A DNA stretch of 64,000 bases from Steinernema hermaphroditum (lineage: Eukaryota; Nematoda; Chromadorea; Rhabditida; Steinernematidae). The stretch covers positions 12,214,001 through 12,278,000 of the forward strand of contig CM059621.1 of assembly GCA_030435675.1 (NCBI GenBank), written 5' to 3'. A program made the translations under genes and the position numbers. Shown piece after piece: positions 41,358 through 53,212 of this stretch (positions are counted from its first letter, which is position 1; the number at the start of each line of letters is the position of its first letter). The notes below the pieces were generated by a model. It saw only the letters and a list, made by a program, of their open reading frames with translations, was not told the DNA's origin and ran no database searches.

Positions 41358-44300
41358 TTTGGGGATCTGAAAGAGTAGCGAAGCTGAGTAGGCTGAGCAA
41401 AAAGCAGTTATCACGGGGGCATTCTCGTAACATCAGCGAGGAAAGTCAAAATGGAATGCAGTGTTCAATGACAGCACCTTATTGATGCCATACTTATATT
41501 ATTATTCGGAAACTACCAACATGAATGACACATAAAATGGCCAAAACAATATGGGCAATACACAAAGGGTTAAAATTACTGAGAAGAAGGTAAGCTATTA
41601 GTAATTCTACTAGTTTTTCGAATTATTTTTTGGTCATTTTCGTTGCTATCACTCGTAGCGAGCGATCGTTCGCTCTCTGAGCGTAAGCAGTTCATTTTTA
41701 CTTTGCAGAAATTGAGAGGAAATGTGGACAAAATGACAAAATGCACTCTTTTCGCTGTATTATATTGCCATCTGTGATCATTCACAAATGACGAAATCAG
41801 AGGAAATCACTGAGAATAAAACTAAGAGGTCGAAAATTAGACTGAAACATTTTATTGGCTTCAAATCGCGCATATTCGAGCGAAGAACCCGAATGGTGAT
41901 CACAAAGTTCAAGCTCAACTAATAGCGACGGTGATTCCGACGAAATACGAAATACAAAACGACGAAATTCCTAGATTGAAACTATTGTATTTGTAATTTA
42001 AAAAAATGTGAAATTACTGAACCTTAGTTCATTCCGGGTCGCTATTTCGTGGATTTGTAAGTCAAGCGATAACAAAAATAAAAAAATTCCCATCTAGTAA
42101 TCTGCGAGAACCTTGTAATTCCTTTGTAAGTACTAGAAAAGTTCAGTTTCAAACGAAGTCGAAAATATTAAGCGAAGCAGGCAATGAAAGGGCAAACTAC
42201 TGTGACGCACGTTACAGAAACTCAGCTCCCCTCTATAACCTCTACATCCATAAAATCCACTTGAGATTTACATCGGCGAGCGCACCGGACGGACACCTGT
42301 ATTAATAACTGAGCGGGAAAGACTTGTGCCGGCCTACTGCTAAAGGTTAATGAACACGACTCGATCTTGCTGTAAATCATGTTATGGCACGAACGCCGAG
42401 ATCGCTGACATCACGACATCCTGTCAGTCAGAGGAGGAAGTAAATTATGTGCAATTTATGCTGTGGCAAAACCTGCCAATAGCTAGTTTCTACGAGACCT
42501 AACCGCAGATTTAAGTCAAAATGGACATCTTGAGAAGGTCACCATTATACTTTCAAATCAGCAGTAATTTAGCGAAAACAAACTCTAAGTGGGAGGCACT
42601 CTAGCACCCTCAAGGCGACCTAGTAGAACTATAAACAAGAGCGCAAAATAGTTTTAGTGCCAGAGTTGTTTTCGCATGCAACAATTGTCCAGCAATATCC
42701 AGTAGCGCCTATCTCTGAGTACACAAAGCGGCACAGCTGCCACAATAACCGAATTAGGAGCTAATCTCTTTCTTTTCACAAGACACGCGACACTTCCGGA
42801 TGCAAATGGCGCTCTTCCCCCAGATAAAGAGCTAAAAAAGAAGAGATGAACCAAAATGCTTGATGCGGCACAGCATTTATGTCTCCAACACGGAATCTGT
42901 GTGAGAACAGCCCTGGGAGCACTAATTCGAACAGCACTAATTCGAACCGAATTGCGTTTTGAACACTGCCTCAAGCGTAGCGTTCCCATCGGTCCATGTG
43001 TTTAAAAACGTGTATTGCACACGGATCTGCAGTCACAGTCTGACGTAGAAAGCCTTTTCTCGCCTTCTTAGTTATCAGTGGGTGTGGGCAGACTTTTAAA
43101 GTACAAATTAGGTATAAATCGAGAGCTGGCTATAGCTCTGACAGCGAAGGTTTAGTGCGATTCACTCTAATTGAAGGAAATCCAATTCTATCAAATGGAG
43201 CATGACATGGCTAAGGAAGGAAGCAGTCTCTGAGGCGATAAGCGTAATTTGCTAATCGAATCAAGTGGAGCGGGCTCAGCGTTTTACAAAAAAACACCTG
43301 TTAACCGTAGGAACCTTCCTATCTGGGTAAACAGAAGCTGTGCAATCAAGTTCAAGGATCCAAACATCATAGACGCTATCGAAGAATATCAACAAAAAAA
43401 GCAATGCAAATAGCAAACCATTCAACGTGCACACAGCAGCCACGCTAACCATTTAGGCACAAGTCGCAGAGGACATCTAAGTTTAGTTTTGACGTAGGAT
43501 GTAAGTAGGTGTTGGCCTTTCAAATAAACAGTCTTTTAAATAACATGATATGGGATTATTTGCAGACAAAAATAGGATTAAAAGTGACGCAGGACAGACG
43601 CTTCACTGTGGCAAGCTTTTTAAAGCGAATAGCATGTTATTGTCCGTGGCGTCTAGTCACAATAACTCAAACCACTCTATTACCGTTTTCATGACTAACA
43701 TCATCCGCATTTTAATGGCTCGAGTACTGATCTGATCCCACGACAACTGGTACCATGCATAATGGATTCCTAGTACAAGATAGCTTCCAGGTGCATCTAT
43801 ATCATTACGTGAACAACGTGTAGAGCTACGAAGTTGAACGACGACCTCGTCGCTTTTTATAGACCCGCAATCTTGACAATTTTACTCAACAGTCACAATA
43901 ACGTTGCCGTCAGAAGATCGATCTATTAGCTGGTACAAAAAAAATGCAGATTTTAAAATGGTTCACTTTGGATTTGAATGTGGGTGTAAATGTACGCCAA
44001 ATAGTGAAGCTTGTCACGAGCGCTTCGGGAGTCAACGTTTCAACCATCTGAAGAAACAATTAACGAGAGTAAATATCGCTAAGCAAAAGGTGACAAAGCC
44101 TGCTGGAGAACGACAACCGCAGAAGCAAATTACGGCTGTGATTCAACCTGACCTTGGGATCAGTTGTTGTTCTTGGATGCGTGTGCATCGTGTAATCGCA
44201 AATTGCCATTCCGATGTTCTGATCAGGCGATTTTCATAGTGTAATGTTTCATGTGACATTAAAAGACGCAGTTCAACAGATATTCAAACACAGTAGGGAA

Positions 44301-44633
44301 GGAGAGGAGTGACAAAAAAGAGTTCGTTTCTTCCCTGAAACGCTAGTCAAAGAACAAGATTTGATGTGCAAAATCTTAACAGACTACCTAATCAAAAACC
44401 TCAAAACATGCAATTAAGGAAAGGCTACGCCTCAACTACTCCTTAAACCTGGAAAACGATAGTACGAGCGTTAAGCTCTCTTGTAGGGACAAGCAATTAT
44501 TGTAAATGAACAATGCAATCTAATTGTACCAGTTAGGAAGCTTGTATACAAAGAGATTGAATTAATAAAGGGGCATTTCTTCTGATTTTGTGGCACCGGC
44601 TTTCAAAAAAATTATATTTCAGACTTTAGAATA
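41358..44633. other. Gene-free stretch upstream of receptor E
   Basis: I see no supported gene. Open frames at 42654-42989 (minus) and 43904-44239 (plus, including CGCKCTPNSEAC) lack splice context and known motifs. The DNA is AT-rich with no clear repeat structure. Confidence 0.4.
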
Positions 44634-44946
44634 CAGAGTGCACAGAAAATTCTGTAGCGGCCATATCTCGCAGGAATTTCACTCAATTTGAATGCGCGCC
44701 ACATTGAGATGCTTTCCAATCCGTGATTTGGACTCCCCTTCGTTGCAATGCGAAACGGTCGTGGAATGCTTTTCTTTGAAGGTCATGATAAATTCAAATA
44801 ACATTCTGTAATATCAAGGGAACAGTAAATATAGGGTAAAAAGTGGTCGAAAAAAATATAAAATGCGTTGAAATAACTGAAAAACAACAAAAACAGCTCA
44901 AAGAAACACATTTTGAAATGCGTTAAAGAACTTTCTGCGCACCCTG
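44634..44946. mobile_element. Mariner-type MITE, 313 bp, TA-flanked
   Basis: The ends read CAGAGTGCACAGAAAATTCT (left) and, reverse-complemented, CAGGGTGCGCAGAAAGTTCT (right). They abut TA at 44632-44633 and 44947-44948. No coding capacity. The termini are related to those of 25746-26064. Confidence 0.75.
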
Positions 44947-44948
44947 TA

Positions 44949-47900
44949 TAATTTAAAGAAAATGAAACACAGACATATTACAAAGTATCGCATGAATGAA
45001 TGTCATCTAAAAATTAGTCAACACGATACTTCACCGAGAAGTGCTTTGAAGAAATCGCCGAAACCTCAATTTAAAAACAATTATATAATTACGAAAATAG
45101 GAGAATATCGTCATCGCTGAGTTTCCTATCCAACTCGATTTTCGGTCTTTGTTCGTAGAAAGCGGCAAAACAACCAGCTGCCCTCCATTTGGATAGGTAG
45201 CGCTTTGTTCGTCAGTATAGCTAATCGAGCTGAACGGGTCGCGATTAGCGAAAGGTTAATGCCAGAAAGTACGCAATGTGTAGTCCGGTGCTTCTGGAAA
45301 ACCCGAGTGTCACCTGCTTTGTGTGATGTATGTTTACGTGGGAAAATTTACACATGGGGGCAGCTATTAAACTTTAAAAACGATAACGGCAATGGAAACA
45401 TAACATGACCAAGACTATACGCGACTGAAAATTGGAATTTCCGCGTTAGGTGACGGTTCAGTAGGAAGTCGACGTCGCACAACTTGTATTTAATATAATT
45501 GAGCATAAGGAGAAAGATGAATCAGAAACATGCCATTGTATCCGATCAAAATAATATGTACAAAGGTGTTATATGCTTTGATTGCGAACTTTGTCTGCGA
45601 ATTGCGCCTTCAGAATCGTGTCTCTTGCCACCCATTTTATCTGTCAACAAAGGATCCATTTCAGCATCCTACGACGGACCAAGAGGTTCGACAATTAGCG
45701 GCAAGGTCAAGAAGATAGTATGCACCCATAGAACCTTTTACAATTTTACTTTTTTCTCATTACTTTACTTTTATAATTTTACGCAGTCCTAATATTGAAA
45801 ATATTTGTAAGTCGCGAAAACTCCCCTCACAAAGTCGAGCGGATTCAGTATCCTTCCACGGATTTCGACATTTTCGCACACTCATCCGCCCGATAGCATT
45901 CGCCGGTGGACCACTGATTTGCGCAAAATAGTGCCAAAAAACCAAAGTCCCATGCTATCAAAACATTGGACATAATGCGGTTCCGCAAGCATCTGCAATC
46001 GTTCTCTGCAGAAGAATGCACAGTAGCATATCAATTTTTAATCACCCGCCCAGAGTCTTTTTTTAAATGTTATTCTAGTCCCTTATTTTCAAATAATGCG
46101 CTTTCCAGTTCATTTAATCCTTACAAGTAAGGTACATAACACCAAAAATAACCGCATGAAGTGATACCGTATGTTGTAAATTCTACTGCTCTTTGTATCG
46201 CCATTCCATGGTTTAAGTCCTCATGCGCATTAAAACAGAAAAGTTCCACAACAACACATCAAGACGAAAAAGAGACAAAGCAAGTACACTTTATGCGGAC
46301 TACAAAACAAGATAATTCATGCATAAGAGTGATGTCAAGCTTAAGTAAATATGTGCGCTGAGGACGTCTGACTGAAGAAAAGTACAACGAAAAATATAGA
46401 TTTTTATTTTTAAAAAATTCACAGGGCATGCGAAATGTACACGAGGCGAAAAGCGCAAGGAGGTACAAACGGGATGCGAAGAAGATAGACAAACCAGTTA
46501 TGAAATGCAGTCTTACAAACTCGGTCGTGTCTTAGTTAGTTGTGCCGCCAAACACAACAACAAAAATAGTGAAACATCATTGGAAGAAAACACAGTCCGC
46601 CCAGATTGTTCACCTCACATTTGACATCGTACCAGAACCACTTAACGATATACAATAGGGTTATGGATGAAAACGAAGGAAAATAATGTTGTAAACTAGT
46701 AGAACAAGCATAGCTCACACAGTGTTCCTAAGGTTAACTGAGAAGCACACCACCACAAGCAGCTACAGCTTTCATCCACTTTCCACGTCAATCAGAATTT
46801 ACCTTTCCGACTGGTGGCTATGCTGTTATCTGGTCCAGTTAATAAAAGGACGCGTGCCTTGTGCTAGGAATGGAAAATTTCATTGGAAACATCGGAATTA
46901 AAAAAATATAGCAGTGATGTCAAACGAAAATGAATTTGTTGAGTACGTCTGGCTACCGACAACTACATGATATAGATTTTGTTTTCTGCAGAACACAGAC
47001 GGGCTTTTTGGCACTGATCTTTCTACTCGGATATCATCTCCAGCCTAAAGGTTAAGCACCAACTTCGTCCTACATAGCTTCTAGTAACTTTCTAAGACTA
47101 TCAAGACTGGCCGACTCTACCGCGTCGCTATGCAAGGATGAAGATTCGATGCAGCTCCGAAGTTCACGCCGTCAGCTGGTCCAATTTCTCGTCGTCTGTT
47201 ACCTGGCGACGAGGCGCAACATAAGTTTCAACAATATGCAAATTAAAAAATTTAATAAGAAAGATAGGAAATGAAAGCTACAGTAATGATGTCAAACCAA
47301 AATAAAGTTGTTGTGGCTACTGGCGCCTTTGGCCACCAACAAGTACGAAAATATAAATTGTTTTATTATTTAGACTTACTACAGAAGAGGAAAGTTTGCG
47401 GACCCTCCAAAAATGTGCGAGTAACCAATAACAAAACGAGTTTGTGTCAAAAGAGTCAAAACGCGGGTATTTATAATCGCTTAGAAACACACTGAAAATT
47501 AGAATGATATTTGTCCACTTGGAACTTGGAGGCGGTGATCCCGACGAATTGAATCCGGAGTCATTTGGATTTCGAATTCGAATGATACCATTGTTTACAC
47601 ATTAAACATTAAAAATCTAGAAGCGCAGCAGAGATTGTTTCAAAAATCCCTAGAATTTCCGTCTACAGTAGCATAGCGGAACTCCTTATTCCAAAACAAC
47701 ATACACTAATGCAATTTATATAAAAATTGCCTTCATCGGTTTTGCAATCATGACTAATAATAAGTATGGCACAAAGCGCTACTAACATGAAGCTTTACTT
47801 CCCGCCCGAAGCAGCCAGCTGCAAATTTTACAACTGCGTGGGTAGTTACAGCCGCGCGGAAACACAAACCCACGTTTTTTGACGCATGTTTCCTCACGAA

Positions 47901-49684
47901 AGTTGGGTGGTGCCACGTGAGTGGCAACAATGAGTGTTTCCTGGAGCAGCTCCAACGAGGAGAACGCAACGATTATTTAGAAAACAATATCACGAGGGCG
48001 AATACTGTGAGAAAATTGTCGGTCCGTTAGTCAAAATAAAAGTGCGCAGAGGAGGGTTTAGGTCAGAAGTGAATGAAAAAACACCTTTTGCACACAAATC
48101 CTATTTTCGTCCAGTGTAACTAAGAGTGACTTGTGCGTGTACCCTGTCGGATTCAAGGAAATTAAAGGGCGTTTCCGAGAAAGGGTGGTGCAAAACTGAA
48201 AGGTCGCCCTGTTATTCAATATGGTATGGCAAGCCTAGCACAGCCGCTTTGTAAATAATCTTTTGGATCAGTGATCCGTCGTGATGTTCCTAGTATATCC
48301 GAATTCACGCATGACTGCAATTCAATACATCACGAGGACTCGATGACGCTTCAATCACAAAAGGATTCTCTGCAACCGATGCCCTGAAATGGCCATCGTA
48401 CCCCTCAGGACATAAATAGAATCACGTGAATCCAAACCTCAAAGGCGGCGAAAGGATTGGCGCCGCAGTGTCGGCGCGATTGCAGTGTCCAAAATATTAA
48501 TTTCCCGGTATATAGGACCTCGATCGCGTGCACTTTGTAATTGGTGAATGGCACGAAATATCGCGGCTAGGCCTGTGAAAGGATTCGTATAGTTTTGAAT
48601 AAGAGAGGTGGTGCCTGTGAAAATCGGATATAAACCACGAAGATCATGGTGCTTCATATAAAAATGAACTTCAATAACTTCCTTCAAAAGTGGCTCTTTA
48701 TGGGTTTGTTGGAGTTTGGCACGAATGACAGCTTCCTGGCAGCCGTGAGCAACAAGTGAAAACAAGTTAAGAATGAGGATTGAGTGTATTGTTTGGCGTA
48801 ATTGTACGAGATTACGCCTATTTGTGGATTACCATGTAAACAGTCACATACTACAACCACTGATGTAGGCGAAGAAACAGCTGAAACCGATATCCATAGT
48901 AACTGTGTACTGTTGATTTACTGTACAATCAATTTAGTAGCTCAGACACAACAAAATGCGATGTGAAATAAGCGATATTTCATTGGTGTAAGCAATGAAA
49001 CGATGGAAGCTAGGAAATGGCTGAGATGACATCATGTCTCTCAGATCCAAGATAGTCATTACAGACGTCTTTATCGCAAAGTGGCGTAGCAGTATGAACA
49101 GAGCAAAGGAAACCGGAAGGCGGTGACGAGAATAGCCTGATATACTTTTATCAGATTTAAGAAGTTGATTACGACTGATTTGGCTGAGAAGTTCACGTCT
49201 CTGGACAGCGTTAATAGGTTTAGGAACGGAGATTAATTGCTCGCGCACGTAAAATGACTCAACTGTCGGGTTGGCGTCTTTAAAACGGGCCTAACAGTAA
49301 CTTAGTTTCAAATAAAGCAGTTACTAACAAGTAGAGTTGTAATCGGGTTGACCCCGTACATCTGCATTTTTTGTACCACAGCCCATATCTGACGTTTTAC
49401 TGAGAAACTTTCAAGTGGACTGGCATTGTCTTAATGTTGCGGCCCAGCACAATCAAAAAATTCGACAGGTTTTAAGTTCCGGCTTAAGGCTTAAATTAAA
49501 ACACTGAATCCAACACGGCCTCACCTATACCTACACCCAAAGTCGACCAAAACTTTTTTCTTCCCAAGCCTGGCATTTTGTACCAACGCCCCTGCCCGAG
49601 AAGGGGGCTACAGTTGTTCTGTCTAGTGGTGAATACCTTGAGTTACTGTTTGTCTTTTTGATAATAAACGTTCAAAAATAAAAA
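44949..49684. other. Gene-free stretch
   Basis: No supported gene. A Cys-containing segment near 47810-47890 (CKFYNCVGSYS...MFP with stops) weakly resembles a decayed THAP zinc finger. Minus-strand frames at 48439-48765 and 48934-49248 are of moderate length but unrecognised. A small hairpin (GGCGTAAT...ATTACGCC) is near 48796-48819. The rest shows nothing. Confidence 0.4.
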
Positions 49685-50200
49685 CATGAGCGGTCGTTCT
49701 TGGCCGTCGTTGTTGGCGCAATGATCGCTCCCGGCTCCCAGAAGGCGTGGAACACCAGGGAGCCGTAGTTCCACCGTCTTGCCAAGAAGCTAGTCACTGC
49801 CGCCCGACTCCACCCGCGCCGCCAGAGAAGCCGGAAAAGCATTACAACTCCGAAGTCCGCGCAGTCAGCTGCCCTGATGGTTCCCGGGTTGCCCGTTGTG
49901 CTCCACCGACGCGTTTTACCCGGATGCCGTTCTTCGCTCGCGGAAGCCCCCGAAGAAGCTCCTCAACTCTGACGTCCGCGCCCCCACCCGAAGATGAGTT
50001 CATTGTGCTCCACCGTCGGCGCCACTTCCGGAAACAGTCTCTTCGCCTCTCCGATGTTCGCGCACACTGGGATCGTCGCGTTCCACTCTTTGTGCCGAAG
50101 CCAGAAGAAGACCGGCGACTACGGAGTGACAATGTGGTTTTTGTGCATACATATGACGTCTCGCAAGGCGTTAGCCTTTGATACGGGAAATAAACTCTTA
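49685..50200 (+). repeat. Dispersed repeat R2, longest copy
   Basis: It starts GAGCGGTCGTTCTTGGCCGT and continues through GGAACACCAGGGAGCCG. Its right part includes AGAAGAAGACCGGCGACTAC and ends in a hairpin (AAGGCGTTAGCCTTTGATAC). An inverted, shorter copy is at about 54650-54950 and fragments are at 5971-6330 and 21485-21560. It is GC-rich and open on both strands, so frames at 49747-50181 and 49842-50132 are probably not genes. Confidence 0.7.
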
Positions 50201-50529
50201 AACTCAGATGACTTTCTGAAAACTGCTGAAGAATATAGTAGATATCGAGTTCGAGATTTTTGAAGCTGACGAGTATTTCGAGGCGTAGCGAGAGCGTCTC
50301 GTCACGAAACTCTTTCCATGGGAATTTGAGCTCAGCCGTCTCAGCTTTTGGACTTTTTTGCTTTGTTTCTGAGTCTAGGTCTGAGGATAATTCACCAAGA
50401 TAATTTCAGTGATATCTACTATATTCATATTCTTCTGCAGTTGACATGCTTCTGTAAAATGTCCCGGTGTAAGTCTCGCAAATTAAAAAAAAACTTTACT
50501 CAATTAATCACAGTAGAACATTTAATTAT
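50201..50529. other. 3' flank of receptor F2
   Basis: AT-rich flank between repeat R2 and the receptor stop codon. Nothing recognised. Confidence 0.4.
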
Positions 50530-53212
50530 TCACTTCATCGGGGAACTTCGGAAAAGCTCGTTCATCTGCTTGAAGTAGTCTTGAGTGTCCTCGATGGTGA
50601 TCTGTGTGAGACGGTGGGTTCGAGGCTTGACGAAGTGTCTCCAGATGAAGAACGAAAAGACAAAGGGGTAGAAGATGATCACGCCGAAGATCTCGACCAT
50701 CGAAACGAAGTTGACGTTGTCTTCGAGAGTTTCGGGGACTGAGGCCACCTGAAATATTACGAACTATGTAATATCAATCTGATTTCCTTACTACCTTAGT
50801 GTAGAACCAGTATCCACCATAGGTCATTGTGTAGAGGAAGAGATGGCACCAAGAAACAGGGAGCATCATGCGAAGGACTCTCCTCGTCTCGTCGATCTGG
50901 TACTTCTCGCTGAGCGACTTCTTCGTGATCTGCTCGAGTCGTCTTCGTTTAACCGAAATCTGATTTCTGTCGCGCATGTTGAGGAGGAAGATGATGTGGT
51001 AGCTCAGAACGCAGATCAGTTCGCATCCGAGAATCGAGTAGATGAAGGCCTAAAATGACAGAGATGTCGCTGTGGAAGTGATTCCATGTCTACCGTAAGT
51101 CTGTTGGCGTTCTCTTTAGTGACGGCCGTGAAGGTGACGACTCTACTTGAGAAGATGACGTTGTAACCCATGAAGAAGAAGGCTATTGCGACAGCACAGA
51201 GAGCCTAAGCAGGCACGTGGATCGATTGACCTTTCATCTAATTACCTTAACAGCGACGAGACAGAGAAACAGAAGGCGCGAGCGATTGTACTCGTACTTC
51301 TGCTGATATGTGGCCACGCACCGTTCCAATGAGAGCATGGCGAAGGTCATCGCAACGCCGAAGATTCCGAACATGTAGGTTTCTCTTACGAAAAACGTAA
51401 GAGAGTACGGTAGCAGATAGTCGCATGCGTTCGGGTGGTATATAGACAGCCTAAGGAGTGAAATTAAACTACCATAATTGACGCTGTGGTTCACCTGATG
51501 AGGTCAATCGAATTGCCAATTAATATGAACGTGTTCGTCACTATGATGTAGAAGACGTGACAGGCGAGAGTCCGTCGGACGTTTGAGTGAAGGGCCATGA
51601 ACGATCGAGTGTGCTGAAACGTTGCTGATAATGAACTGATAGTTCAGATACGGTAGTGTCTGGCCAAAAAAGCTAAAAGCTTGCACTCTCCTATTCGTGG
51701 TCGCGGCTTCAATTTTGAAATAACATTGTATGCCCGTGTATTGTAGTGCCCCTTGTATTTTGTACATGAACGTCGTCTCCAGCCCACACGTCAGGGTTCA
51801 ATTTCAACAACAAAAACGTTATCCGCTGAGTAATCACCAACAAATCTCATTTATCCTCTTCCTGTTCAACCAAGCTACCAAACCGCTGTTTATCCATCAT
51901 TTGTTTTTCACCCTTGTTTTTATCACTTCCTCCCCTAAGTAATGTTTTCGCGTTGGTTTCTTCGACGAAATCCGCTGATTTAGTCATTCTCACGGATTAT
52001 ACGCAGAGAAGTCACCTAATCGCTTCTTGATCCCTTTGTTAACGACTTCCCATACGTGGGAATCACGATCCTAAAAGAGAACCTGGCCGTCGGCACCAAT
52101 CTGTGAGCGCTCCGTTGACGTCAAAGGCGCGATCTATCGACTGCGTTCGCCCCTTTTCTGCAATTACTTCTTCATCGAAAATTGCTTTTGAAAGGGCCAA
52201 CGCACTTCCTAAAGTGTTCCGACGCCGCGCTTGCTAAATCCAGCAATCGGTTTTTGACCCTTCGTTCGCTCTGTGGCTAAGGGCATCTTGGAAAAAGTGG
52301 GTTGCATCGCACAGGAGGTCTTCTTAATTGGACGAGGAATCAGCGAATGAACCTAATTGGCCCCAATTAGGATCCAAACTTAATTAGGAAAGAGGAACTT
52401 GAGATGAAACACTACCAGAAACAAATTATCTTTCTCAAATTAGAGTTCCCGTTTCTGCGTGACGTGAAAAAATGAAAGAATATTCAGTGCGCATACGGTA
52501 TTTCCCGGAGTTTTTCTGAGAATTAATCTGCCGGAATGTTCTTGTTCAAGGTGTTACAAGACAGTAAAGTGTATCCTCTTTTGTTTATGTCATTCGTTTT
52601 TACACCCCACAGAAGGCGAACCTTCATGCTCGACATACCAATCAAGCAGTCTCTCTTCTAAGTCGACAGGGACCACCGCGTTGATTTTGATCAGAAAACG
52701 TCTGCCGTTTATTTTATGGAACAGGTGCATTCGCACTTAACTCATCTAGCCGCCGAAGCGGTTCAAAACTACATCAGAAGTTCACTTCGTTGAGTTTTTG
52801 AACTCCATCACTATGACGTGGATCACGAGAACTGTCAAGCTCTTCTTGCCGTACTTTCACGGACCTCTTTTAGGCAACGCAGAACGCATTCCCGAGCAAG
52901 TAGAGCTATTTCAAGAGCGCAACATATTCCATGTTTACATCAAACGGGAACTACTCGTTCATGGGAATAATTGACGACAGTTCCCGCGTCCTTATCACTT
53001 AACGTAATTCGTCAAATTGCCGCACTTTGTCCAGAGAACTGACCGCGAAGTGCGATTGGCCAAATCATCGAACTTACTTTCACTCGTCCGCACACCATGG
53101 CTAGCACAAGGATTCCGGCGAGACTGATGCAGATCTTGGTGGTGAGGACGAGTTTGTACAGGTGACTCGAGGCGAGCGTCAGGCCGAAGTCACAGTAGTC
53201 GATGTCGCTCAT
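50530..53212 (-). CDS. Seven-transmembrane chemoreceptor, Sra superfamily (Srab/Sra-like), receptor F2
   Basis: Six exons (53078-53212, 51495-51613, 51246-51450, 51094-51204, 50795-51049, 50530-50748) encode 347 residues. Marks are ACDYLLPYSLTF, LSLERCVATYQQKYEY, LSEKYQIDETRRV and the tail YFKQMNELFRSSP. The first exon lies 1464 bp upstream of the second. It is assigned because the splice position (GRVK|HTRSF) matches the first intron of receptors A, B, C and E and the frame is kept. The ATG at 53212 is chosen because TTTCAG ends 5 nt upstream; an in-frame ATG 15 nt earlier overlaps that acceptor. The other introns are 41-46 nt. Confidence in exon 1 is lower than in the rest. Confidence 0.85.
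51614..53077. other. Intron 1 of receptor F2 (1.46 kb)
   Basis: No gene or transposon ends were recognised within this long intron. It contains unremarkable AT-rich sequence and short frames such as 51730-51942. Long introns here are exceptions to the usual 41-51 nt, so an old insertion is possible. Confidence 0.4.

Noticed and set aside
48439..49248. Two minus-strand ORFs considered as a chemoreceptor
   Set aside because: No helix series, ER..AT or YQ..EN motif, and no consistent splice linking them.
49747..50181. 144-codon plus-strand Arg/Pro-rich ORF
   Set aside because: It lies wholly within dispersed repeat R2, which is GC-rich and open on both strands.
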